From Sepiola atlantica (taxonomy: Eukaryota; Mollusca; Cephalopoda; Sepiida; Sepiolidae): 64,000 bases of DNA. The stretch lies in assembly GCA_963556195.1 (NCBI GenBank), contig OY744537.1, forward strand, positions 14,285,243 to 14,349,242. Direction: 5' to 3'. This document shows positions 11,680 to 21,739 of the stretch, one piece after another (within the stretch, counting starts at the first letter, position 1; each line of letters starts with the position of its first letter). The notes beneath the pieces are model-generated. The model saw only the letters and a list, made by a program, of their open reading frames with translations, made no database searches and was not told where the DNA came from. The position numbers and the translations under genes were made by a program.

Positions 11680-12670
11680 CTAGGTGTTTACTTTCGTTAT
11701 GTTGACGACACCCTCTGTTTGTTCAACAACGAGACGGAAGCAGACGTATTGTTCACGTCCCTTAACAAGATTAATCAAACGCTCACGTTTAGATAAGATA
11801 AGAAAGCCAATTCTTCACGTCCATTTCTTGATGTGTTAGCTTGTAAAGCTTCCTCCGGTTTTCTTACTACGGTATACCGAAACCATCTTTTACTGGTTTC
11901 TACATTCATTCTACATTCATTAGGACTGATTTTGTCTGACAATACAAACGTTCAATGTAATTATGACCCTTACTCATAGGGTCTGAATGATTTGGTCGCA
12001 GACCAAGATGGATCAAAAAATTAAATTCATTACTAAGACCCTCTGTAACAATGCCTATCAATTAGACATCGCGTAATCTACTATGAAAATAACATTTCGA
12101 GTTTTTATAAAACGAAAACAGCTTCGGTTTACAGATGCCCTATTTACCTTCGCCTACCTTGGCTAGGTAATATAAGCGATAGATTCGCCAAATAAATCTC
12201 TTTGTCTGTACAAAAATGTTACTTTGTCTAAAATACACGAGTTGTTTTTTTTCACCAGAGCCATCTTAACGTCGATTCGAAAAGACCTTCCACCACCGCC
12301 ACCATAATTATTCTATTATTTATTAATTTAAATGTACTTGCAGTTTGCAGTACGTTGGGAGGACGTCGCAAAGATTAGACATCTGGGTCAAACAACACGT
12401 GTCCACAAAAGTTTTCAAGGCAAATCATTTACCACCTGATGTTTTAAATAATGCATACGGATCTTCCATCGCCGAACATTTTATAAATAATCGTTTATGT
12501 ACATCCAATTTTAATGTTTACTTTATCTCCATTCTTAATAAGTTACCCTCTCTCTCTCATCTGGATATTCTAGAAACCATTTACATAAATTCTTCGCGAC
12601 CTTCTCTTCGTGAGCAAAAAGTTAATCATATCTTTTTTTCTCTCGCTATAATCTCCATAGCACATTTTTC
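11680..12670 (+). pseudogene. Penelope-like RT plus GIY-YIG endonuclease, broken
   Basis: The frame gives GVYFRYVDDTLCLFNNETEA, with the catalytic YVDD at 11698-11709. It continues with a stop after TLTFR and then RPFLDVLACKASSGFLTTVY, the PLE RT palm and thumb motifs. A frameshift follows. The linker reads VYRCPIYLRLPWLGNISDRF and TSIRKDLPPPPP. From 12345 an open frame carries QYVGRTSQRLDIWVKQH, then SSIAEHFINN and LDILETIYINSSRPSLREQK. This is the GIY-YIG nuclease fold in the PLE C-terminal version (YVG in place of YIG). In PLEs the nuclease nicks target DNA for primed reverse transcription. Multiple stops and frameshifts make it inactive. Confidence 0.85.
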
Positions 12671-12951
12671 TCTCTTCATCGATTTAGCTCTGTTCGAAAC
12701 CAGTGAGCTTCCCCTTTAAGTCTTTTATTTTTGAATTCATCATATTTAAAAATAAATATGATCGTTATATAGCTATAATAAAAATATATGTGTGTTTGTG
12801 CATGTGTGTGAAAAAGACAAACGGAAGGGGAAAAAAATTAAATACAAGAATGGATCATAAAACGTATTAAAATTTGTTTTTTTTTCGATTGTAAAAACAC
12901 ACTCCATTTCTTTCACGACGTTTCACTTTATGATATATCGTGCATTTTATC

Positions 12952-12955
<4 letters not shown>

Positions 12956-13007
<52 letters not shown>
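12956..13007. repeat. (TA)n microsatellite
   Basis: Left border of the 13.0-kb hammerhead segment. Confidence 0.95.
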
Positions 13008-13008
<1 letters not shown>

Positions 13009-13042
13009 GTTAGTTTACCTTGATAGAACATGTCGGAATCGT

Positions 13043-13103
13043 GGTTGAACGTACATCTGAGGAGACCAGAATAAGGTCGAAATAGACTATTATGTACACA
13101 ACC
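13043..13103 (+). ncRNA. Hammerhead ribozyme candidate, best in the window
   Basis: CTGAGGA (13057-13063) is followed by stem II GACC-AGAATAA-GGTC with the canonical G10.1-C11.1 closing pair, then GAAA (13079-13082). Stem III is very short, TA-GAC-TA. The cleavage step is UU (13090-13091). Stem I is GTACAT with ATGTAC, six perfect pairs, then an asymmetric AAC/A internal loop, then GGTTG with CAACC, five more pairs. An internal loop in stem I is the site of the tertiary contacts that make natural type I hammerheads fast. A very short stem III is typical of PLE and retrozyme hammerheads. The segment (about 200 bp) is enclosed by (TA)n arrays. Confidence 0.85.
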
Positions 13104-13208
13104 GAAATGTGTATCTAATTCATCTCATCGTCAAATTTATACTTTCTCTGCTTCATTGGACATCGGGCTCTCTTATTCGGATTCGTACCGAAACCATTCG
13201 AACCAGTA

Positions 13209-13210
<2 letters not shown>

Positions 13211-13265
<55 letters not shown>
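13211..13265. repeat. (TA)n microsatellite
   Basis: Right border of the hammerhead segment. Confidence 0.95.
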
Positions 13266-13268
<3 letters not shown>

Positions 13269-13310
13269 TAGTGTAAAATAACAGAAAATGCTTATGTATC
13301 ATCAAGCCAA

Positions 13311-13342
13311 ATATATATATATATATATATATTTATATAAAA

Positions 13343-13374
<32 letters not shown>

Positions 13375-13376
13375 AT
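13311..13376. repeat. Imperfect (TA)n microsatellite
   Basis: Interrupted TA run. The flank TGTTAGTTTACGTTGATAGA repeats the flank at 13008-13027 with one difference. Confidence 0.9.
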
Positions 13377-13657
13377 GTTAGTTTACGTTGATAGAACAAA
13401 ACTATGCTTCGCTAGTGTCAACACTAATATATAAAAAGTAAAATTACGGAAGTAATTTAATTTTTCTGTATACATTCTTATTATCTTTTTTGAGGGACTA
13501 AAGAACACAAAAACACATACTTTTAACGTTTATTCAGAGTAGAGCATTTAAAAAAATATTTCAGACTGCGATTTTAGTTAACGCTTTTAGTCAGCACTTT
13601 AAATGCTTTCTGATGGCTAAAAAAGCAAATTTTACTTGCCAACATCTCTGTGACGAG

Positions 13658-13660
<3 letters not shown>

Positions 13661-13706
<46 letters not shown>

Positions 13707-13744
13707 TAATAATAAATAGACATTACTCTTTATTATGAGGTGTA

Positions 13745-13807
<63 letters not shown>
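13661..13807. repeat. Two (TA)n runs
   Basis: Runs at 13661-13702 and 13748-13807, separated by 45 bp. Confidence 0.95.
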
Positions 13808-13810
<3 letters not shown>

Positions 13811-14266
13811 GATCTTTTACGACGCTCAGCAGAGTAAAAACGCTAAAAAAACAAATATACAACAAATAAAAGTAACTGTAAGCTGTAAAAGTTAGTTTCA
13901 AACTTGCATGTACTATTTGTTTGTATTTTAAACCCGTTTGAAGTGCTATTTATTAGAAATTTAAGTTCGACACACGATCAGCGAAGAAATCAAAATGGCC
14001 GATTTACGTAATAATATAGAGGGACTGGCGGCCATGTTTCTTTGCCAAATTAGATGTTTAAAAAAACAAGAAATTTTTTTAAACATCTAATAAAAAGCCA
14101 TTTATACTACGTAAAAATACAAACAAATTACATAGGTAAGTAGAAAAATGTCTATTCTAGACATAAGTCAACTTTACTTGTTGCAAATTTATGTTTTTAA
14201 ACTCTTTCTCGTTCTTTTTTTGGACCCCGTTCGCGACTGTGCTGATCATTGTAAAAGATTCCCTAT
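13805..14266. mobile_element. MITE with ~30-bp terminal inverted repeats
   Basis: The left end TATAGGGGATCTTTTACGAC is matched inverted at the right end by TTGTAAAAGATTCCCTATA (about 14248-14266). CTCAGC and GCTGA continue the match. The interior holds a perfect 16-bp-arm hairpin at 14051-14089 and no coding capacity. (TA)n flanks both sides. Confidence 0.65.
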
Positions 14267-14839
14267 ATATATATATATAATGAAAAAGGACAAACGAAAA
14301 TTATTTACATATTCATAAACATGTTTTCTTTATTTTACGATTACCTCAAGATGATTCATTTGAAGAAATAGCATACAAGTAAAATATTTGAAAATATTAG
14401 ATGTGTTTATAACGTGAACAGTGTTATTTTTCAAATAAACATAGTCGTTAGAAAAAAAATGTGCCGCAATTATGACATGAAAAGAATGTTTTTTTTCTTT
14501 TTCCAAACAAAACATAGTCATTAGAATTCAAAATATGTGATATGTTTATAAAATAGAATGAGTGTTTTTGTTTTGTTTTGTTTTATAATTTTATTATCGT
14601 TGTTATGTACGAAGTATTGTTGGGAATGTTGTGTAAAATAGCTAGGCTGAATCTAAATTCAAGTTCTGTTAAGTTTGTAGTAGTTTGCTTATTAAAGGAT
14701 ATAAATTGTATAATCTGTTACGTTGTTGAATTATGTATGAGTTGATAATGAGTGCTCATGTCCGATTTTTCGAAATTATTTGTTATTCTTAAACATTCGA
14801 AAAACGACCGTTTCTCCGATTTTAAAACGTCATTTTTTG

Positions 14840-15345
14840 TATTCATTTTCTTTCCAGTTTCTTATGCGTCGGTAACAGTCTGCCAAAAATCGTCTTAATC
14901 GTTCTTGCAAAAATATAGCTTCAATGACACGCAGGATGGAATTTGGGGTCATTCTCTACACGTGCACAAACTCTTGTATAGCTTTATTTGTGGAAGTACC
15001 CGTCGCTTTTTAACGCTATTTAAAAAGTATCGGCAATTCGCTCCGCTTGACCGTTGCCTCTTGCATGATACGGCGCGATTGTGAAGTTTTCCACTAGGAA
15101 CGACTTACAAATCATGTATAATCACTGGCCATGAATTGAGTACCGTTATCCGATACTACACAATCCACGACTCCGAAGCGTGCTAACAATGCATACAGAA
15201 ACCTAATCGTTGTTTTTGTCGTGATTGTTTTTTTTACACTTAAGTATCTCAGGTCATTTAGTGAAGCTATCCACTACAACCAGATAATAGAAATCATCTA
15301 ATGACCCATCAAAGTCAATATGGATTCTCGACCACGGTCAGGTGT
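14840..15345 (-). pseudogene. Ty3/gypsy integrase core remnant
   Basis: The minus strand reads WSRIHIDFDGSLDDFYYLVV and VDSFTK near 15334-15240. After a frameshift come VVSDNGTQF at 15159-15133 and, after another, APYHARGNGQAERIADTF near 15078-15030. These are the first Asp (HIDF), second Asp (SDNG) and Glu (GQAE) of a retroviral-type DDE integrase with spacing close to D-D35E. Frameshifts and stops inactivate it. No LTRs, RT or gag can be seen nearby. Confidence 0.85.
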
Positions 15346-15472
15346 TGAATTTTAGAGAGAGAACTTTCGCAATATTGTTTGATTAGAAACTGTTCATATT
15401 TCCCTCAAAGTGCTCGACTTACACGAAACTTTTAGTAATTATCTTTTTACAAATAAATATTTATTATCCACA

Positions 15473-15473
15473 A

Positions 15474-15567
<94 letters not shown>
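15473..15567. repeat. (CA)n(TA)n microsatellite
   Basis: Short CA run followed by about 70 bp of TA. Confidence 0.97.
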
Positions 15568-15568
<1 letters not shown>

Positions 15569-15569
15569 A

Positions 15570-17100
15570 TCGAATAAAATACGTGTGAGCCATGTTTTAA
15601 ATGAACTTAAAACGTTTTTAGTGTTCTGCTTTGTATACTTTTGGTTCTACATAACCGTTCGGGACAAAATTGATGCCGACCACTTGAGCCATCCCATTTT
15701 ATAGTCTCAAAGGTTTTATTTTTAAATTCTTTCTTTAAATTTTTTTTCGTTTTTACTTCTACATTCTTGTCAGCGCTAGTTCGTTTTTCTGATTTTAATT
15801 GTAATTAATTAATAGTTGTCAACTGTGTTCTATTTTTAAGGCCAGATAACACACACCCAACATGTATGTAAATCAAATGGCGAAATAATGCTCTCTTTTA
15901 TTAAGGATAATATAGAAATAAAGAGACTTATTATTTTTTCTTATAGTAGAAAATATTCTTAACAGATATGTCACAGTTTATGAATTTTCAAATGAAATGA
16001 AAGTAGAAAAAATAGTGTTAGTGCATCAGACACAACGGGCAACAGATACGTCTTGTTTAACAATAAGCAATGTGTCTCGTTTCCATATCCTTTGCATCGA
16101 GCAATTTATATTTTCGTATGTGATTTGTACTAATCAAAGACGGTACATCGCTTGGCATTTTATGTTTTTCTTATAAATTGGAGTGAATATTAAGGTTACT
16201 ATTTTTATGTACGAGTGTGTGTATTATATTTGTTAGTATGACTGCTTATCTTGTCTCTATTTGTAATTCTATGCATTCAAAAATCAGATAAAAAAACATG
16301 TATTTACATGTCTAAATTCACCTACGTTTTTTATTGGGTAGTTTGTGTTTTTCTTTAAAGTCGATAGTGTGGTATTTCTACAGGCATAACCTACACTTTT
16401 TGCTATTCATGTTGCAAGCTGGTGCTGGCCTGATAATCTACCATTTTGTGCAAGTGTTGATATTTCTGTTTCCCTGCTCCCGTACATACTTGGATATAGT
16501 TGTAATGTTACTTAACGCCATCATATAGTAGATATATCTGCCTTTTTTTCGGTAGCACCTATGTAAACCTTTTCTTCATTATTGATATTGTATTTGTGGA
16601 AGAAGGGTCCTCTTAATTTGGCTCGCGGGAGAGCGAATATTTTCAAAATTTAATTATTTTTATTCAATTCGGATTTAACGTATTTTTTTTTTAACCAGCG
16701 AACTTTGATTTGATTTGTGCTGCCCAGATCAAGTTTTGGGAATTTTGAGTGAGTTTATTGAACTTTGTATATTATTTGATTTGATTTATTTATCGTTGTA
16801 ATAATTAACATAAACATTGGATACTTTTCACTTCATCGATTGCTGACGCATCTCACGACTGGACAACTTTTTCAGATCTTTCAATTTCTCGTATTTGGAC
16901 TGTCACTCATCACCTGGATTAATCTTCAGTCAACCTTCAGAATTTCTTTCCTGATTTTGTTTTTTTTAAATGTATGACTTGGATTGATTGTATAGATTTA
17001 ACAAAAAAGTGTGTTTTGGGGTTTATATATTTGATGTTATATATTTTTATGTATTTTTGTATATATTTTTATATATTTTCAAAGTGTAATTTTATTAACT
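15570..17100. other. AT-rich sequence with nothing recognised
   Basis: No ORF, RNA gene or repeat homology that I can support. GGTCCTCT near 16610 echoes the stem I strand of the 17.1-kb ribozyme but has no core after it. Confidence 0.5.
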
Positions 17101-17121
17101 GTAGTAGTATAACTGCGGTAA

Positions 17122-17172
17122 TGGTCCTCTGAGGAGAAGAATTATCTTTGAAAACTCATGAGCTAAGGACTT
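17122..17172 (+). ncRNA. Hammerhead ribozyme candidate
   Basis: CTGAGGA (17129-17135) is followed by stem II GAAGA-ATTA-TCTTT, closed by a G-U wobble, then GAAA (17150-17153). Stem III is weak: an A-C mismatch, then CT/AG around CATG. The cleavage step is UA (17164-17165). Stem I is GGTCCT with AGGACT, five Watson-Crick pairs plus a wobble. The downstream part of this repeat recurs at 2209-2290, where the ribozyme is cut in half by (TA)n. Confidence 0.65.
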
Positions 17173-17236
17173 TAAGATACTTTGCTTGAACCTTGAATTC
17201 TAATAAAATTTGATTGGCACCTTATTTTATTACTTC

Positions 17237-17350
17237 ATTTTATATTATAATATTAATGCTCTATCCAGTATATTGAGCTTCAGTTTTTATCCGGATGTTG
17301 CACTAATTATAAGATATTAGTTGACGCTTATATCTTTTGTTGGATTGCTT
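17237..17350 (+). repeat. Dispersed repeat, nearly identical to 51370-51486
   Basis: From ATATTATAATATTAATGCTC to GACGCTTATATCTTTTGTT the two copies differ at only a few bases. Both run into (TA)n at the right. Confidence 0.9.

Positions 17351-17434
<84 letters not shown>
17350..17434. repeat. (TA)n microsatellite
   Basis: About 85 bp of TA with one interruption near the left end. Confidence 0.97.
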
Positions 17435-17437
<3 letters not shown>

Positions 17438-17439
17438 TA

Positions 17440-18630
17440 TTGATTATCAAACACTTATTCCGCAGGGGACAGTTAGCTCTGACACTGCAACTACATAATT
17501 TGTAGCATTGTTATTACTTTTTCTGTAGATTTTGCTGTAGATTTTGTCATTGTTGATTATTCAATTAGCGCTGTTATTAGTACTGATTTTTGTTAAAATT
17601 GTAGTTGGAACCGTTATAGCTGTTTAATAGTTTTCTGTTGTGTTTTCTTATGATGACTTGCATATTATCCACACAATAAAACTTATCTTAACGCCTCTTC
17701 GTTTAAAAGTGTGTTGCCTCTAGCAAAATGCTTATCGATTAGTTTGAAGAATAGTTTGCCTGTTGGGGCAATCACTTCATTAGTATGCGTTTTCTATTAT
17801 GTTTATTTGCATTTGGGTTTCAATCATAGGTGAAATTATCGATGGGCCCACTGTTTTCAGGGCAGTCTGGGATTTCGTTTGGTTGGTTGAATATGTTTAT
17901 ATTCATGGAGTTGCAGGACATTTTTGTGGCCTATAAATGTGGTGATTAGCTTAAAACTGTTAGTCGGTTTGAGGATTTGTCAATGTATAGTGGGCTGTTA
18001 ATAAGGTTTGTAGTTTTCGCCATTAACTTATTTATAACTACCTATATGATATTCTCGGAGTACATTTTAATGAATTTGCAATTATAATTTTATAAATTGC
18101 AACAGTTAAATCTATAAGAGGAAATCATAGTATAGTTATGTTATTGTACATTTATTTCTGTGCGAAATTAACTCACTCCGTTGATTCAATATGTTACTGT
18201 ATTTGGATTTTATAATACTTATTTTTTTCTGAAAGCTCTTAGGTGTGTTTCACTGTAATAAGACCGACCAAGAAAGTATGGATGTACAATTTTTCTCCTT
18301 CAGTGACCAATAATAGTTAGAGAACGAAGTCTTTTAGTGCAGGTTTTGATAAAGAGTTTTTGCGGTGGCAGAATTTGAGTTTCAACTTTCCGGTGGTTAT
18401 TTTGATGCAGATATTTTTGTTACTACTTGACTTCATCGAGAAAAAGGTTGCCTTATAAACAACATTGCTTCAGTTGCACTTTCCCTGCATCACTTTTCAT
18501 TCCACAATTGTCATCTTCACCATTCGTACTAGTCTGATTTGTTTTTGTTTTCTTTATTAGATGCTAATTATGGGCATTGTTTTTGTTGCTCATATCCCTA
18601 CTGTAAGAGTATCTCATTCTAGGATTTTCC
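17440..18630. other. AT-rich sequence with nothing recognised
   Basis: No supported gene. A block near 18440 (GTTGCCTTATAAACAACATTG) is loosely repeated near 18736. Confidence 0.5.
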
Positions 18631-18635
18631 GATTA

Positions 18636-18672
18636 AATATTTTTTGTAGGTGCAACACCTACAAAAAATATT
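18636..18672. other. Perfect 17-bp-arm hairpin
   Basis: Arms AATATTTTTTGTAGGTG and its exact complement are separated by CAA. No T-run follows and the context gives no function. Confidence 0.9.
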
Positions 18673-18949
18673 GTGTTAGAATATTTATTTAATAGTTTTA
18701 AGAATTTTTCTACATAGGTGCTTCTCGGGGAAACAGTTGCCTTATACACAATATTGCTTACTTACTTACATTGTTTTTTTTTCTCCGCAGAGGACTCCGC
18801 GGAGACCCTCCTATATTCATCGAAACCTAATATATATTTATTATGTTTAGTTTAACTAGTTATTCATGTATGTATATATCTCCGGCTAACGGTCCCCTTC
18901 ATACAAAGGACTGATTCTCTTTTGCCCGTAAATGGAACCCTAACTGGTA

Positions 18950-19020
18950 CTACCAATAAATAGTTATCAAGATGTGAACAGTAGTCCGAATAATACAACT
19001 AATACAAATTTCATATAAAA
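18950..19020 (+). mobile_element. SINE tail fragment (GTAGTCCGAATAA family)
   Basis: GTGAACAGTAGTCCGAATAA is shared with 39223-39250 and 43037-43057. Only the tail is present, immediately before a U2-headed SINE. Confidence 0.55.
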
Positions 19021-19083
19021 TATTCCGAAATATAATTATAGATTGTAAGGATTTTTGTATTTGCTGCGTTCCCATTACGTACG

Positions 19084-19290
19084 AAATGCACTCTCCGGCC
19101 TTCAGGCTATGATCAAAGTGTGGTATCCGTTCTGCCGTCAAAGGAGAAGAAATCCTTTGTAATTGGAGCAATTTTTATTTTTGTCCCAATCTAGAATGCT
19201 CTTTTTTGGGGAGCTGGATTTTCCCCTATGTTAAAACCGACCTTGTGTCTAACTTTGACTTCGTGTTGAGGCAGGTAAACAGGGGAGATA
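19084..19290 (+). mobile_element. SINE with the clearest U2-snRNA-like head
   Basis: CTCTCCGGCCTTCAGGCTAT then GATCAAAGTGTGGTATCCGT aligns nearly base for base with the U2 snRNA 5' end (CTCGGCCTTTTGGCTAA then GATCAAAGTGTAGTATCTGT). That region includes the GTAGTA that pairs with the intron branch point, read GTGGTA here. The body (CAATTTTTATTTTTGTCCCA) matches the 8405 copy. SINEs with snRNA heads are known in a few vertebrate lineages; I infer an analogous origin. Confidence 0.7.
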
Positions 19291-19512
19291 ATAAACGTGT
19301 CTCCATTTGATGTACGTTGATTAGAAATATAAGTTGCGTGTTTAAATCGGGAATGCCACACGAGTTAGTATAAATCGGGATTGTGGGGATTTTGAAACAA
19401 ATAATTTTGTATACAACTGGCAGATGAAAATATGTATTTTTTTTTTTTTGCTGATAGGTAACCACTTTTCAAGTCTCGGGAGATCACTCGAAGATCAGGG
19501 TTAAAGAGATCG

Positions 19513-19725
19513 TCAGTTGTACAATAATTCTAAGTCACAAAAATCCTCATCTACTCGCGCAGTCTCTAAAACTGTCATCATATATGCACCATCACGGGAT
19601 GCAATTACTTTGTCACAGAAGAACGTGTTCTCACTATATAAAAGAAACGCTATTCCTTCCTGGGTGTTTGCTTCTTTCAACAAGTGACGCGCGACGGCGC
19701 TTGCTTTGACAGAGAAAGTCGCCAT
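19513..19725 (-). CDS. Unrecognised 70-codon ORF
   Basis: The start is in good context (TAAAATGGCG). The product begins MATFSVKASAVARHLLKEAN and contains a balanced, globular-looking composition (GIAFLLYSENTFFCDKVIAS, ETARVDEDFCDLELLYN), unlike the (TA)n artefacts elsewhere. I recognise no family. It lies about 110 bp downstream of another coherent minus-strand ORF (19834-20022), so both may be relics of one compact element. It could equally be chance. No promoter, polyadenylation signal or domain supports it as a host gene. Confidence 0.35.
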   Translation of the reverse strand: MATFSVKASAVARHLLKEANTQEGIAFLLYSENTFFCDKVIASRDGAYMMTVLETARVDEDFCDLELLYN

Positions 19726-19833
19726 TTTATTAATTACATGATTAAAATAATAAGTAAAACAGAGTTTTTGTTAGTTACTCAGAGAGATAAGATCGTATAC
19801 AGTTTCTGTTGATCTCATAGTTATTAATCATAA

Positions 19834-20022
19834 TTAAACCTTTCCACCGCATCCTGCAGAATACGCTATGTCATTAATTAACTTTAAGACTTCCTTCCTC
19901 TCACTACTTCGTTTAGCTAACTGATCTGGAAGTTCAGAAAAATACGTTATCACAGGATATTCTCGGTGGTTAACTCTTTTTCTGCACGCTTCCACTATTC
20001 CTTCTAGACGTATCTTTCTCAC
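19834..20022 (-). CDS. Unrecognised ORF, likely 3' part of a broken gene
   Basis: The frame contains IRLEGIVEACRKRVNHREYP, VITYFSELPDQLAKRSSERK and EVLKLINDIAYSAGC before its stop. It is a charged, helical-looking sequence. A U2-headed SINE begins at its 5' side (about 20025), so the upstream part may have been separated or replaced by that insertion. No family is recognised. It is probably connected with the ORF at 19513-19725. Confidence 0.35.
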   Translation of the reverse strand: MRKIRLEGIVEACRKRVNHREYPVITYFSELPDQLAKRSSERKEVLKLINDIAYSAGCGGKV

Positions 20023-20024
20023 AC

Positions 20025-20365
20025 CGACTGTGCCTTTTAGCTAAGATCAAAGTAGTGTCTGTTCCGATGAATGCTACACTCTGTAGGCCGGTACCGTCTT
20101 GGCCTTCGGGTCTTTATTCCGCCCGTCTGAGGCACTGTCCTGTGCAGTTCTAGGAGGTCCACCCTAGCAAGCCGTCTTGCGTGTTCACCCTTTGAGAAGG
20201 GGTTAGTTCATTGCTAATAGCCTGAAGCGCTCTTACTGGGGAATACCGACGGGGCTGCACAGGCATTTTTTGCAGGCCAGAGTGCTCGACCTCTAAGGCG
20301 CGTGCTTTTCAATCCAACTTTACCGACCTTGTGTTACATCTTACCGCCATGGGAAGTAGATAACT
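20025..20365 (+). mobile_element. U2-headed SINE, long type
   Basis: The head TTTTAGCTAAGATCAAAGTA resembles U2 (TTTTGGCTAAGATCAAAGTG). The body contains GTCTTGGCCTTCGGG, TGTGCAGTTCTAGGAGGTC, GAGAAGGGGTTAGTTCATTG and GGGGAATACCGACGGG and ends near GGAAGTAGATAACT. It is shared with 21400-21730 and followed head to tail by a short-type copy. Confidence 0.75.
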
Positions 20366-20578
20366 ACCAAGATCAAAGTGTAGCATCTGTTCTGATACTA
20401 CACTTCATTTGTTTGGTCGGTGAAAAAGAAATTCTTCTAGACTTGGGCAATTTTAATTTTTTTCCAAATCCTTAGGGCTCCTTTTGAGGGAGCTGAATAT
20501 TACTCACTGTTAAAGATCAACCTTTTGTCTAACTCTGCCCTCGTGAGGAGGCAAGTAAATAGAGACTGTTGAATATTT
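20366..20578 (+). mobile_element. U2-headed SINE, short type
   Basis: AAGATCAAAGTGTAGCATCTG then TTCTGATACTACACTTCA begins the copy. GGGCAATTTTAATTTTTTTCC and CCTCGTGAGGAGGCAAGTAA match the 8405 and 19084 copies. Confidence 0.75.
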
Positions 20579-20579
20579 T

Positions 20580-20795
20580 GTGTATTCGTACCAATCCTAA
20601 CACTTTGTAAGATAACTACAGAGGATATGGGCGCGAGTTTCGTCCTAACTAAAAGATCGTTTATTTTAATACAATCCGTTAACTTCGTTCCACGTATTGC
20701 TTTCATTATGTTACTTTGAAAGATGGTGACATTTTGCATTGATTGTCTGCCCATTTGACACACTCAAACCATATAGCACTACTGGCAGTACATAT
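20580..20795 (-). pseudogene. LINE ORF2 C-terminal fragment
   Basis: The minus strand gives VLPVVLYGLSV and FQSNIMKAIRGTKLTDCIKI then NDLLVRTKLAPISSVV. The LYG followed by a FQ.NIMR..RGT pattern is typical of the region after the RT palm in RTE/CR1-type LINEs. It is 5'- and 3'-truncated and runs into a SINE at its 3' side. Confidence 0.6.
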
Positions 20796-20886
20796 GGCTT
20801 GATTATATCAGTTTTCATTCGATATGATATGTAGTTTGTAATGAAACTATTTTCTTGAAAGTCGTTCATCCGAGGTATGCCCGATG

Positions 20887-21126
20887 TTATAATGCTGCAT
20901 TGGCGTCATTTATAGCAGAAACCACACGCCGTAACTTGTGTAATGCATCAACCTGTGAGATCATTTCTTCATTTATCCTTAGTTTCAGGATTCTATTGCT
21001 ATTGTTGTAGATATGCATTTGATCTTCATGCATTTTATTTTCTAACCAATTTCGGCCATTTTTAGACTGAGTACTATTGATAGTTGTACTAGCTATGAAC
21101 AATAACAACGAAGGAAGAGAAGACAA
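20887..21126 (-). CDS. Unrecognised 79-codon ORF
   Basis: It contains KNGRNWLENKMHEDQMHIYN and LRINEEMISQVDALHKLRRV, a polar helical composition. It has no recognised family and may be a relic of the same element as the other minus-strand ORFs here. Confidence 0.25.
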   Translation of the reverse strand: MSSLPSLLLFIASTTINSTQSKNGRNWLENKMHEDQMHIYNNSNRILKLRINEEMISQVDALHKLRRVVSAINDANAAL

Positions 21127-21399
21127 CTCGTTGAAAATTCATCAAATGCAACTATATTTTAAACAAAACTGTTAATATACACTCGTAATAAAAGTAAACA
21201 TCGATGATTTTTAAACAACGTATTGCATAACATTCTGTAATTTAGTTGTCCCCGCCCTTTCCTATTCTCTGCACCCCCTCCTCTCTCACACGCGTGATGT
21301 TGCTAGTCTCAGTCTCTTCTCTAAGTACTATTACGACATGTGTTCTTCAGAATTGGCTGATTTATTCACTGCTTCCTTTGTTCCAGCTTGTTTGTTCGT

Positions 21400-21730
21400 C
21401 TCCGGGATCAAAGTGTAGTATCTGTTCCCATGGATACTGCACCCCATAGACTGGTATTGTCTTGGCCTTCGGGGCTTGATTTACGCCGGTGTATGGGTCT
21501 GTCCTGTGCAGTTCTAGGAGGTCAACCATCCCAGGCTTTGCCTTATCACCCTTTGAGAAGCGGTTAGTTTATTGCTAATCGCTTGAGGCGCCCCTACCGG
21601 GGAATACCGACAGGACTGCCCAGGCAATTTTTAATGGCCAGAGTGCTCACCTTCTCGGGCGTTGGCTTTTCAAATCCCACTTTCCCGACTTTGTGTCACA
21701 TCTTACCTTGTGGGAGGTAGATAAATAACT
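21400..21730 (+). mobile_element. U2-headed SINE, long type
   Basis: GGGATCAAAGTGTAGTATCTG then TTCCCATGGATACTGCACC is the head. GTCTTGGCCTTCGGGGC, TGTGCAGTTCTAGGAGGTC and GGGGAATACCGACAGG match 20025-20365. Confidence 0.75.
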
Positions 21731-21739
21731 TGTTTGTTC

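Larger units (their letters stand above)
10865..12775 (+). mobile_element. Penelope-like element with inverted end copies
   Basis: The left end (from TTGCTATATAAAG through ATAAAAGACTGAAGG to GACCGGTTTCGAAC and GGGCTAAAT) recurs inverted at the right end (12660-12775: TTCGAAACCAGTGAGC, AAGTCTTTTATTTTTG, TATATAGCTATAA). Between them lie a reverse transcriptase and a GIY-YIG domain on the plus strand. PLEs are known for partial, often inverted, terminal copies (pseudo-LTRs). Both ends keep a GAAACCGGT-like or GAAACCAGT motif, possibly a relic of the hammerhead usual in PLE pseudo-LTRs. Confidence 0.7.
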
